A stretch of DNA of 6,073 bases, from positions 1 through 6,073 of the forward strand of contig JAGGSW010000096.1 of the NCBI GenBank assembly GCA_021158895.1, written 5' to 3'. The DNA is from Candidatus Odinarchaeota archaeon. GTDB lineage: Archaea > Asgardarchaeota > Baldrarchaeia > Baldrarchaeales > DXJG01. Shown in pieces: positions 1-6,044 of the stretch. The notes beneath the pieces were generated by a model. That model was not told the DNA's origin. It saw only the letters and a program-made list of their open reading frames with translations, and did no database searches. Within the stretch, counting starts at the first letter, position 1. The number at the start of each line of letters is the position of its first letter. Made by a program: the position numbers and the translations under genes.

Positions 1-60
1 ATTTATAGCTATGGTAATGATAGAAAAAAGCGGAAGAAGATACTAAATTAAAATTTAATT
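1..60. other. Left-edge gene-free stretch with AT-rich palindrome
   Basis: No gene can be assigned here. Two plus-strand frames are open from the window edge, one to a stop at 49-51 with a lysine/arginine-rich tail and one to a stop at 44-46. Either could be the end of a gene lying to the left, but 14-16 codons are too few to decide. Positions 48-64 form an A/T-only inverted repeat (TTAAAATT, one T, AATTTTAA) that overlaps the GTPase stop codon. It could mark a 3' end between converging transcripts, but there is no strong oligo-T run, so a terminator call would be weak. Confidence 0.25.
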
Positions 61-585
61 TTAAATATTTTCAGTTATCAAATTTAAAACTGTTTTGAAA
101 GCTTTATCTACGTTTTCTCCAGTTTTGGCTGATGTTTCAATATAACCAAACAAGTTTAGCTTCTTAGCTAAAGAAATAGCTTCACTTTTTTCTACTTGCC
201 TATTTTCAAGATCTTTTTTGTTCCCAATAAGGATGATTGGAATGTTCCCAGATCTTTCTCTGCATATTTTAACCCACTCAGGAATCTCTAAGAAACTTTG
301 CCGATTCGTTAGGTCAAAGACCGCAAGTCCACCATTTGCCCCTATAAAAAAGGTGTTAACCATCTGAAACAGTTGTTTGAACCTTTCTTGGCCGCCGAGA
401 TCCCAAATTTGCAGGGAAACTGTTCCCAGCTTACTGCTTTCCTCAGTCTTTGATAAGATGTCGCATCCTATTGTAGCTTTATATGATTCTTGGAAATAGC
501 CTTCTGCATACCTTTTACATAAGCTAGTTTTGCCAACACCCCAAGGACCCATAACGATCACTTTAAAAACATATGTTGCATTCAT
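61..585 (-). CDS. Rab/Ras-like small GTPase (eukaryote-like, archaeal)
   Basis: Encodes a single-domain GTP-binding switch protein of 174 residues, a normal Rab/Ras length. All five G motifs are visible: P-loop GPWGVGKT (13-20), switch I threonine in YKATIG (T38), WDLGGQE (61-67) with the catalytic-type glutamine Q66, NKKD (122-125) and ETSAK (150-154). The Rab-like character is strong in TIGCDI, FDLTNRQSF and ETSAKTGENVDKAF. The start was chosen at 585 rather than the upstream in-frame ATG at 618, because GAGGTG at 592-597 sits six bases before it and the shorter protein begins directly before the first beta strand. Oddities: tryptophan occupies the Ras Gly12 position, the switch II start is DLGGQ (Arf-like) instead of DTAGQ, and there is no C-terminal cysteine, so prenylation is not expected. 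It is divergent from iorAB. The partner and process are unknown; regulation of membranes or of cell polarity is only a family-level guess. Confidence 0.93.
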   Translation of the reverse strand: MNATYVFKVIVMGPWGVGKTSLCKRYAEGYFQESYKATIGCDILSKTEESSKLGTVSLQIWDLGGQERFKQLFQMVNTFFIGANGGLAVFDLTNRQSFLEIPEWVKICRERSGNIPIILIGNKKDLENRQVEKSEAISLAKKLNLFGYIETSAKTGENVDKAFKTVLNLITENI

Positions 586-591
586 TGTCAG

Positions 592-597
592 CACCTC
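592..597 (-). promoter_or_regulatory. Shine-Dalgarno that decides the GTPase start
   Basis: GAGGTG on the minus strand, complementary to the 3' end of archaeal 16S rRNA, lies six bases before the ATG at 583-585. The longer in-frame start at 618 has only A/T-rich sequence before it, so translation from 585 is preferred. Confidence 0.75.
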
Positions 598-616
598 ATA
601 AGGTTCATAATGCAAC

Positions 617-630
617 ATTTTAAATTTGTT
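617..630 (-). promoter_or_regulatory. TATA-like element, possible GTPase promoter
   Basis: The minus strand reads ACAAATTTAAAATG here. A transcript starting about 25 bases downstream would begin near 597 and just include the GAGGTG ribosome site. An alternative TATA-like element, CTTAAATA at 673-680, would give a leader of about 65 bases. The choice between them is inference from spacing only. Confidence 0.35.
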
Positions 631-679
631 AAGTTTTGCACCGAGTTGGGGGATTGTCTTTAGTTTTACTGGTATTTAA

Positions 680-703
680 GATTAATCATTTAAATGCTTA
701 ATC
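680..703. promoter_or_regulatory. 24-base near-perfect palindrome, probable operator
   Basis: The two half sites are GATTAA and TTAATC, flanking the perfect core CATTTAAATG, with one mismatched pair (T686 against C697). Eleven of twelve base pairs are symmetric. It lies in the divergent intergenic region between the GTPase gene and iorA, directly upstream of the minus-strand CTTAAATA element and about 45 bases upstream of the likely iorA TATA box. The symmetry suits a dimeric winged-helix or Lrp/AsnC-type regulator, but the binding protein is unknown. AT-rich DNA makes short palindromes common; this length is less easily explained by chance. Confidence 0.55.
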
Positions 704-747
704 AAAAGATAGGTTAGTGGAATTCGATTAACATTTAATACCCAAGC

Positions 748-757
748 AATATAAAAA
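748..757 (+). promoter_or_regulatory. TATA-like element of the iorAB promoter
   Basis: AATATAAAAA lies about 25-30 bases before a predicted transcript start near 777-780, which would leave a leader of roughly 22 bases holding the iorA ribosome site. A second TATA-like run, ATATTTAAAT at 768-777, is too close to the start codon to be compatible with the Shine-Dalgarno sequence being transcribed. Confidence 0.5.
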
Positions 758-789
758 CCAGTATCGATATTTAAATCACGAAAAATGTT

Positions 790-795
790 GGAGGG
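790..795 (+). promoter_or_regulatory. Shine-Dalgarno of iorA
   Basis: GGAGGG stands five bases before the ATG at 801. It supports 801 over the methionine pair at residues 17-18 as the start. Confidence 0.75.
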
Positions 796-800
796 TCAAA

Positions 801-2696
801 ATGTCAAACAATTCTTCTATTCTAGGTGAAGCTGGTAAAAAAACTTTAATGATGGGAAATGAGGCTATAGCTCGAGGAGCTATTGAAGCAGGGATAAAAG
901 TTGCTACAGCTTACCCTGGTACACCCAGTACGGAAATTGTCGAAACACTTGCTGAAGTCGCTAAAAATCTAGGTATACATGTGGAGTGGGCTGTAAATGA
1001 AAAGGTAGCTTTAGAAATAGCTTTAGGTGCCGCTTTTTCTGGCGTTAGAGCACTTGTCGCTATGAAAGCTCCAGGGTTAAATGTTGCAATGGACGCTTTG
1101 ATGAGCGCCACTTATTCTGGGGTAAATGGAGGCTTAGTGATCGTTGTTGCTGATGATCCTGGTCCCCATACAACTCAAACAGAACAGGATAACCGTTTTA
1201 TGTCTAAGATAACTCTTCTACCAATGTTAGAACCTTCAGATCCACAGGAAGCCAAAGATATCGTCAAAGAAGCCTTTAAAATATCCGAAAAATTGCAGCT
1301 TCCAGTAATCGTTAGAACTACTACAAGAGTTAACCATACCTCCGCCGATGTCATTTTAGGTGAAATAGAAGTTGTAAAGAAAGAACCTTGGTTTTATAAG
1401 GAACCCATGAGGTATATTAGAGCCTCTATGGCTTGGAATCTCACTAGACATAAATGGCTTAACCAACAAATGGAAAAAGCAAAGGAAATTATGGAAAATC
1501 TTCCATTTAACAAATTAGAGATGAAAGGAGATGAAAAGGTTGGCGTAATTGTTTCAGGTGTCCCATACAACTATCTAAAGGAAGTAATTAAAAAATATGT
1601 CGTAAAGAAAGTTGCAGTTTTAAAGATTAGCGCAATAAACCCTCTTCCAGAGAAATTAATCAAAAAATTACTGTCAAAGGTCGATAAAGTACTTGTTCTC
1701 GAAGAACTAGAACCTTATCTTGAATTTCACGTTAAATCACTTATATCAGAAATTGGAAGAAATATAGAAGTTTTAGGTAAGTTCAATGGTATTACTCCTA
1801 GAGAAGGGGAATTTTCACCTGAAGTAGTTAGGTCAGCGCTAGAAAAACTTCTTAATATTAAATTAGGAAAGCGGTTTAGAGATATGAGGGAAAAAGTACT
1901 AGAGGAAATTAAAAGTATTTTACCTAGGCGTGCTCCTCCTATGTGCCCTGGCTGTCCTCACAGAGCAACGTATATAGCTTTGAAGAAAGCTATTAAGCGT
2001 TTAGGTCTAAAGTTAGAAGAAGTTTCTGTTTTTGGCGATATTGGCTGCTATGCTCTTAGTTTACAGCCTCCTTTAGAAGCTATTTGGACTGAGCATTGCA
2101 TGGGTGCTAGTATCGGTATGGCTGCTGGACTTTACTTTGCGGGTTCACGTCAAAAAGCTGTTGCAACTATAGGTGATTCAACTTTCTTCCATATGGGTAT
2201 TCAGCCTTTAATAGATGCTGTGCAGCATAATGCAAACATAACCGTGATTGTTTTAGATAATGGCACTATTGCTATGACTGGTCATCAACCTCATCCTGGG
2301 AGCGGTGAAATAGCTACAGGTGAAAAAGTCAAACCCATATTGATTGAAGACATTGCTAAGGCTATAGGTGTAAAATTTGTCAAAGTTGTAGACCCCTATG
2401 ATCTAAAGGAAACCACAGATGTTTTGGTTGAAGCACTTAAGTTTGAAGGAGTATCTGTGGTTGTTGCTCGCCGTCTATGCGCCATATTAGCTGTGCGAAG
2501 AAAGCTTACAGGTCCACCTTGCTACGTTGATCCAGATACTTGTACTGGTTGTCGTACATGTATTTTACAGCTTGGTTGTCCTAGCTTAGTTTGGGAAGGA
2601 GAAAAAACAGTTATTGATACTGATACTTGTACTGGTTGTGGTGTTTGTATTCAAGTTTGTCCTTATAACGCCATAAAGATGGAAAAGGAGGAGTAA
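801..2696 (+). CDS. iorA: Indolepyruvate ferredoxin oxidoreductase, alpha subunit
   Basis: Large subunit of the cytoplasmic, oxygen-sensitive enzyme that converts arylpyruvates (indolepyruvate, phenylpyruvate and hydroxyphenylpyruvate from aromatic amino acids) plus CoA into aryl-acetyl-CoA and CO2 while reducing ferredoxin. The 631 residues show the family order. An N-terminal pyruvate-oxidoreductase-type domain (about 15-190) has YPGTPSTEI at 38-46 and NEKVALE at 66-72. A middle domain covers about 245-350. The TPP-binding domain (about 380-560) has MCPGCPHRA, GDIGCY at 412-417 and the GDS (458-460) to DNGT (486-489) cofactor motif. A C-terminal ferredoxin domain carries two cluster motifs: C581, C584, C587, C593, and C610, C613, C616, C620. 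The first has five residues before its last cysteine instead of the usual three, a spacing I recall as normal for this family. Length and motifs are complete, with no sign of damage. It is the first gene of an operon with iorB, two bases upstream of it. A paralogue acting on another 2-oxoacid cannot be excluded. Confidence 0.96.
   Translation: MSNNSSILGEAGKKTLMMGNEAIARGAIEAGIKVATAYPGTPSTEIVETLAEVAKNLGIHVEWAVNEKVALEIALGAAFSGVRALVAMKAPGLNVAMDALMSATYSGVNGGLVIVVADDPGPHTTQTEQDNRFMSKITLLPMLEPSDPQEAKDIVKEAFKISEKLQLPVIVRTTTRVNHTSADVILGEIEVVKKEPWFYKEPMRYIRASMAWNLTRHKWLNQQMEKAKEIMENLPFNKLEMKGDEKVGVIVSGVPYNYLKEVIKKYVVKKVAVLKISAINPLPEKLIKKLLSKVDKVLVLEELEPYLEFHVKSLISEIGRNIEVLGKFNGITPREGEFSPEVVRSALEKLLNIKLGKRFRDMREKVLEEIKSILPRRAPPMCPGCPHRATYIALKKAIKRLGLKLEEVSVFGDIGCYALSLQPPLEAIWTEHCMGASIGMAAGLYFAGSRQKAVATIGDSTFFHMGIQPLIDAVQHNANITVIVLDNGTIAMTGHQPHPGSGEIATGEKVKPILIEDIAKAIGVKFVKVVDPYDLKETTDVLVEALKFEGVSVVVARRLCAILAVRRKLTGPPCYVDPDTCTGCRTCILQLGCPSLVWEGEKTVIDTDTCTGCGVCIQVCPYNAIKMEKEE
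2686..2693 (+). promoter_or_regulatory. Shine-Dalgarno of iorB inside the end of iorA
   Basis: AGGAGGAG encodes the last residues of IorA and lies five bases before the iorB ATG at 2699. This supports coupled production of the two subunits from one transcript. Confidence 0.75.
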
Positions 2697-2698
2697 AA

Positions 2699-3298
2699 AT
2701 GGTTAAGGAATTTAATTTGTTGATTTCTGCTGTCGGTGGCCAAGGAGGTTTAACATTAAGTAGAGTTATTGCTAGTGCTGCTGTTAAAATAGGGTTAAAA
2801 GTAAGAGTTGGAGAGACTCTGGGTATGAGTCAACGTGGGGGTGCCGTCATTAGCTTTGTTAGAATGGGTGAAGATGTTTATAGTCCTTTAATTCCTGAAG
2901 GAGAAACAGACGTGCTTATAGGAATGGAACCCATTGAAGCTTTAAGAGCAGCAAAATACGTGGGACCAAAAACTGTGGCTATAGTAAATACTAGACCTAT
3001 AAAACCTGTGCCAGTAAACTTAGGTCTTGAAGAATATCCACCTATAGAAAAAGTTATAGAGCTATTAAGTAAACTTTCAGGGAAAGTTATTAATTTTGAC
3101 GCTTATGAAATTGCTAAGCATGCAGGTTCGACCCGTGTTGTTAACTCGGTCATGCTTGGAGCGATAGTAGCTTTAAAAGTGCTTCCGATACCTAGAGAGA
3201 CCATATTAGAAACCCTGCTCGAAAATGTTCCAAAAGGAACAGAGAAAATAAATGAAGCCGCTTTCAAGCTAGGAGAAGACAAAATAAAGGAAGATTAG
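2699..3298 (+). CDS. iorB: Indolepyruvate ferredoxin oxidoreductase, beta subunit
   Basis: Small subunit that pairs with IorA; it belongs to the gamma-type domain family of pyruvate/ketoisovalerate oxidoreductases and is needed to complete the active enzyme. The 199 residues match the usual length of about 190-220. The glycine-rich AVGGQGG (11-17) after a first beta strand, the GMSQRGGAV segment (42-50), and the NSVMLGA segment (149-155) are typical for the family. No cysteines of an iron-sulfur cluster are present, as expected, since both clusters are in IorA. It starts two bases after the iorA stop and ends 49 bases from the convergent membrane-protein gene. The gap 3299-3347 has no clear hairpin or long T run, so transcript termination may occur in the T-rich antisense stretch near 3360-3380, which is only an inference. 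Confidence 0.95.
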   Translation: MVKEFNLLISAVGGQGGLTLSRVIASAAVKIGLKVRVGETLGMSQRGGAVISFVRMGEDVYSPLIPEGETDVLIGMEPIEALRAAKYVGPKTVAIVNTRPIKPVPVNLGLEEYPPIEKVIELLSKLSGKVINFDAYEIAKHAGSTRVVNSVMLGAIVALKVLPIPRETILETLLENVPKGTEKINEAAFKLGEDKIKED

Positions 3299-3347
3299 TG
3301 CTTATTGCAGGATTGTTGACACCTCACCTCTAATTACATTTCTTAAA

Positions 3348-5300
3348 TTACGATAGGCGTCTTTCCCTTTTCATTTCTTTATCCAGTTCTTCCAGGAATT
3401 TTGCGAGTCCTTCAACTTCTCTTTTTTCTAATATTGCTCTTATCAAGTCTTCAGCCATCTCATCTGCTTTCTCAATAACTTTTAGCGCTGTGTTCACATC
3501 CCTAATTACATGTACATTGCCGTATCGGTCAATAAGTTTTATTACCCCTGATTTATGTGCTTTCAGTGTAAGGTTGCCGCTTACAAGTCTTAAAGATTCA
3601 CCCTTTACAACTTTTAGTGAAAAACCATTCCTGCTTACGCTCTTTTTATGTAGTTTCATAACAACTTTGATATCGCCATCAATAAGTCTTAATTTACCGT
3701 CTGAAACGTGCAAAGTTGTTTTTCCTACAGTATATACTGCTTTCCCCTCTTTGGCTGCTATGCTAATCTCTCTTCCAGTCTTATCGTATATGAATACTAG
3801 CCATCTGTCTTCTCCTATAATTAGCTTTGGTGCTTGATCATCGACTATTTTGAAGGGGCCGAAACTTACAAGGGTTCTGCCAGTTTTTTCATCTCTAATA
3901 GTGAGTGGCCCTATTTTTACGAAGTCTCCTTCTGGTCCCTCTTCAATGTGTATGAAGGGAAGTTTTACTATGGTTCTTTCCGGCATGTCTTCGACATATA
4001 TTCCTGGTAAGTCTATTCTTGTGTATTCAGCTTTCTTTTCTCTTTCTCTAGGCACTCTTGGCCTCCATAATTTTACTTGGTTAAGTCTTTTTTCAGCAGT
4101 AGAAATTACGTCATATTTTGTTTTGAAGCCCCATGTTTCTAAGTGTTCAGGTCTAGCCACAACCAAGTTGGCATTTTTCTTCGCGTTTTTCCATCTTTTT
4201 GAATTTCCTATTAGCACTGTGTCTCCTTCAAAGCTTTCTTGATACATTTTGACGTTTGCATCTACAACATATCTTCCTTTCCCAAAAAAGACTGCACCTA
4301 TATCTCCGGTTCCCATATAGATCGGGACTGCTATTGTTGCTGGTGTAAAGGCTAGTTCAACCTTTCCAAGGCTGAAAAGTGGAACATTTTTTGTTACAAC
4401 GTATACCTCCGATCCCACCGTAAGTCCCCCAAGTTTTTCTATAATCTCGTCGCTCGCAGATTTGAGCGTTTCAAATACATAGGTTCTAAAACTCCTTTCC
4501 TTCTCTTTCACCGAAGCAGGTTTAAGGGTAGATAGTGAAAGGGCTGCTAAAAACGATAAAATAAATACTGTTAATAGTTGACCTTTCACTTGGCTCCAGA
4601 GGGGGCCTCTAGCCCATCCTATGAAACCGAAAATGGCAAGTAGAATTAGCATGCCGAGGGTGCTCCAAGCTAAACCGTAAGTTAGCCTTTCTATGGCAGT
4701 GTATGGTACTGGATGCCAACCTCTTTCTAATACACCGCCTATGATATAGAGGATTATTGCTAGGAGGAGCATTTGATCTGGTGTCATGAGCAAGGTAAAT
4801 AGTGTGATCCAATGCCATATTGTAAAGAGCCAAATAAAACCTAACAAGAGCGCTAGGAACTTTAATCCCGATCCTATAGCCTTAAGTGTATGGCTTTTCG
4901 GTGTAAGCTCGAATTTGAAAGGTTTTATGGTTCTTGCACCCACTGTTATGGATAAGGTTAATCCTGCAAGGAAGAGGAGAACCAGGATTTGAAGGTAAAG
5001 ATTCCACTGTTGTCCTGTAATCCAGTTTACATTTAAGGCTATGTAAAGAATTATTGCTAGAAGCATGGAATATCCTGAAGTTATTGCAAATTTTTCAGCT
5101 AAGTTGCTTCCAGTGGTGAATGCGAGAAGAATTGTGGCGATAATTATAGCAATAAACACTTCTTCTACATATTGTTTAAAGGGTACTATTCCGGTTGCAA
5201 CGATAATCCAAAATAACAAAAGTACTAGGAAACCGCCCAAAACTTTTCGTACATGTTCTTCACGGTCTTTTAAATTCATGTTAATTCTTGTTTTTATCAT
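3348..5300 (-). CDS. Polytopic membrane protein with beta-repeat C-terminal region, unknown function
   Basis: I do not recognise this family. The 650 residues split into two parts. Residues 1-260 hold about eight hydrophobic helices (near 20-38, 47-63, 75-92, 101-119, 145-169, 176-191, 208-229, 240-258). Basic residues before helix 1, between helices 4 and 5, and after helix 8 suggest both ends face the cytoplasm. The remaining 390 residues are soluble and strand-rich. Within them 432-498 is a tandem repeat of four 16-17 residue units beginning at P432, P448, P465 and P482, and further short strand-turn-strand stretches run to about 600. A charged helical tail (602-650) ends the protein. No cysteine is seen. 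The start at 5300 has AGGAGGA at 5311-5317, ten bases upstream, and its ATG overlaps the stop of the upstream regulator gene as ATGA, so the two are translationally coupled. A role as a membrane sensor, scaffold or envelope-stress protein is a guess from context. Confidence 0.85.
   Translation of the reverse strand: MIKTRINMNLKDREEHVRKVLGGFLVLLLFWIIVATGIVPFKQYVEEVFIAIIIATILLAFTTGSNLAEKFAITSGYSMLLAIILYIALNVNWITGQQWNLYLQILVLLFLAGLTLSITVGARTIKPFKFELTPKSHTLKAIGSGLKFLALLLGFIWLFTIWHWITLFTLLMTPDQMLLLAIILYIIGGVLERGWHPVPYTAIERLTYGLAWSTLGMLILLAIFGFIGWARGPLWSQVKGQLLTVFILSFLAALSLSTLKPASVKEKERSFRTYVFETLKSASDEIIEKLGGLTVGSEVYVVTKNVPLFSLGKVELAFTPATIAVPIYMGTGDIGAVFFGKGRYVVDANVKMYQESFEGDTVLIGNSKRWKNAKKNANLVVARPEHLETWGFKTKYDVISTAEKRLNQVKLWRPRVPREREKKAEYTRIDLPGIYVEDMPERTIVKLPFIHIEEGPEGDFVKIGPLTIRDEKTGRTLVSFGPFKIVDDQAPKLIIGEDRWLVFIYDKTGREISIAAKEGKAVYTVGKTTLHVSDGKLRLIDGDIKVVMKLHKKSVSRNGFSLKVVKGESLRLVSGNLTLKAHKSGVIKLIDRYGNVHVIRDVNTALKVIEKADEMAEDLIRAILEKREVEGLAKFLEELDKEMKRERRLS
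3807..4007 (-). repeat. Four tandem 16-17 residue repeats in the membrane protein
   Basis: Units begin at residues 432, 448, 465 and 482. The shared pattern is Pro, a hydrophobic or Gly residue, any, Ile/Val, any, Glu/Asp, about five polar residues, then two hydrophobics, any, hydrophobic and Gly-Pro or Pro. Examples are PFIHIEEGPEGDFVKIG and PLTIRDEKTGRTLVSFG. The alternation suggests one beta hairpin per unit, as in stacked or solenoid-like beta folds. The fourth unit is degenerate at its end. The repeat is seen at protein level; the DNA copies are divergent. Confidence 0.65.
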
Positions 5301-5857
5301 CTTTCTGATATCCTCCTCATGAATTGATGTAAATATCCTAAAAGCATGAGGGCGACACGCCCTTTGGTTGTGATTAAATATCTTCCGCGAGTTTTTTCTT
5401 GGGAAACAAAGCCTCCCTCAATAAGTTTGGAAAGGTGGAAAGTAAGTGGAGAAGGATTTAAGCCCGTATGTTCTTCAAGTTCTGTGAAATACTTCCCCTC
5501 TCTAAAGAGTAGTTTAAGAATGTAGAGGCGTTCTTTGCTTGCAAGAATTTTAAGATCGTTTTCGATTTCCAGAGGATCAAGCGTATCAACTAAAACAATT
5601 CTCTCTTTTAGTCCTTCTGATACTGTGTCGATTTGTTCTCTAATAGCTTCACGGATTTCGTCAATAATCCATTTACCAATATCGCTAATTTCTTCTGCAC
5701 GTCTTTCTACTTCCCTTGGTTTTTCTTCCTCTACGATTTTAATCTTTACTTTTCTAGCCTCTTTCGCTAATACTTTCTTTTTTAATCTTTCAATTTCCAT
5801 TCTAAGTCTTTCAATTTCTTCTAGTAAATTCCTCTCACTCAACGTTAACCCTTCCAT
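5297..5857 (-). CDS. Coiled-coil winged-helix transcriptional regulator (ArsR-like)
   Basis: A 186-residue probable DNA-binding regulator. Residues 7-38 form a leucine/isoleucine heptad coiled coil (LLEEIERLRMEIERLKKK), followed by a charged linker and a second helical segment (about 55-88). The winged-helix domain covers about 100-170: helix LASKERLYILKLLF (105-118), helix-turn-helix YFTELEEHTGLNPSPLTFHL (123-142), then SKLIEGGFV and a basic wing EKTRGRYLITTKG (154-166). A final hydrophobic helix (168-180) probably dimerises. The protein has no cysteine, so it cannot be a thiolate metal sensor of the classical ArsR/SmtB kind. It is the first gene of an operon, overlapping the membrane-protein gene by four bases, which suggests that the two act together. 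The start codon lacks a clear Shine-Dalgarno sequence, which fits leaderless translation. The DNA target and signal are unknown; the repeats in its own promoter are a possible site. Confidence 0.88.
   Translation of the reverse strand: MEGLTLSERNLLEEIERLRMEIERLKKKVLAKEARKVKIKIVEEEKPREVERRAEEISDIGKWIIDEIREAIREQIDTVSEGLKERIVLVDTLDPLEIENDLKILASKERLYILKLLFREGKYFTELEEHTGLNPSPLTFHLSKLIEGGFVSQEKTRGRYLITTKGRVALMLLGYLHQFMRRISER
5311..5317 (-). promoter_or_regulatory. Shine-Dalgarno of the membrane-protein gene
   Basis: AGGAGGA on the minus strand lies inside the end of the regulator gene, ten bases before the ATG at 5298-5300. It supports that start over the methionine at residue 8. Confidence 0.65.
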
Positions 5858-5871
5858 ACCCTAATTTACTT

Positions 5872-5890
5872 ATATTTGCAGATATTTGCA
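5872..5890 (-). promoter_or_regulatory. Direct repeat over the probable promoter of the regulator operon
   Basis: ATATTTGCA (plus strand) occurs at 5872-5880 and 5882-5890, a 10-base period that places both copies on one face of the helix. On the minus strand the upstream copy supplies an AAATAT element 25-30 bases before the ATG at 5857, the spacing expected of an archaeal TATA box for a leaderless transcript. A protein bound to the repeat could compete with TBP, and autoregulation by the adjacent winged-helix protein is the simplest guess. Confidence 0.45.
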
Positions 5891-6033
5891 TACTACTTCT
5901 GTTCAAGCGATCTATTGGATACATCTTGTGGATTGATGTTCATTTCTTTGTCTAACAGTTTTATCTGTCTTTATTTTAGTTATTGATGGTTGTATTATTT
6001 TTACTCCATATATATGAAGTTTATGAATATAAA

Positions 6034-6044
6034 CCTATATAAGC
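6034..6044 (+). promoter_or_regulatory. TATA-like element near the right edge
   Basis: CCTATATAAGC resembles an archaeal TATA box. If used on the plus strand, transcription would start about 25 bases further on, near 6062-6066, serving a gene outside the window. Its near symmetry leaves the direction open. Confidence 0.35.

Noticed and set aside
586..618. Eleven-residue N-terminal extension of the GTPase from the ATG at 618
   Set aside because: The strong GAGGTG site at 592-597 lies inside it and points to the ATG at 585.
785..829. Short frame starting at the ATG at 785, just before iorA
   Set aside because: Only 14 codons, out of frame with iorA and without a ribosome site.
911..1111. Minus-strand 66-codon open frame inside iorA
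   Set aside because: Lies antisense to a well-conserved part of IorA, with no ribosome site or recognisable protein.
3320..3331. GAGGTGAGGTG on the minus strand, like a doubled ribosome site
   Set aside because: No start codon follows at suitable distance on that strand, and it lies in the short convergent gap after two gene ends.
3490..4242. Two plus-strand open frames (115 and 130 codons) opposite the membrane-protein gene
   Set aside because: Serine- and phenylalanine-rich shadow translations of the antisense strand; no ribosome sites and no domains.
4609..5322. Further open frames in other frames of the membrane-protein gene, on both strands
   Set aside because: They overlap the hydrophobic coding region entirely and look like out-of-frame readings.
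5535..5864. Plus-strand 109-codon open frame opposite the regulator gene
   Set aside because: Its Ser/Ile/Phe-rich composition is the antisense image of the charged coiled coil.
5925..5943. Small inverted repeat ACATC and GATGT
   Set aside because: Five-base arms in AT-rich DNA are expected by chance, and no T run follows.
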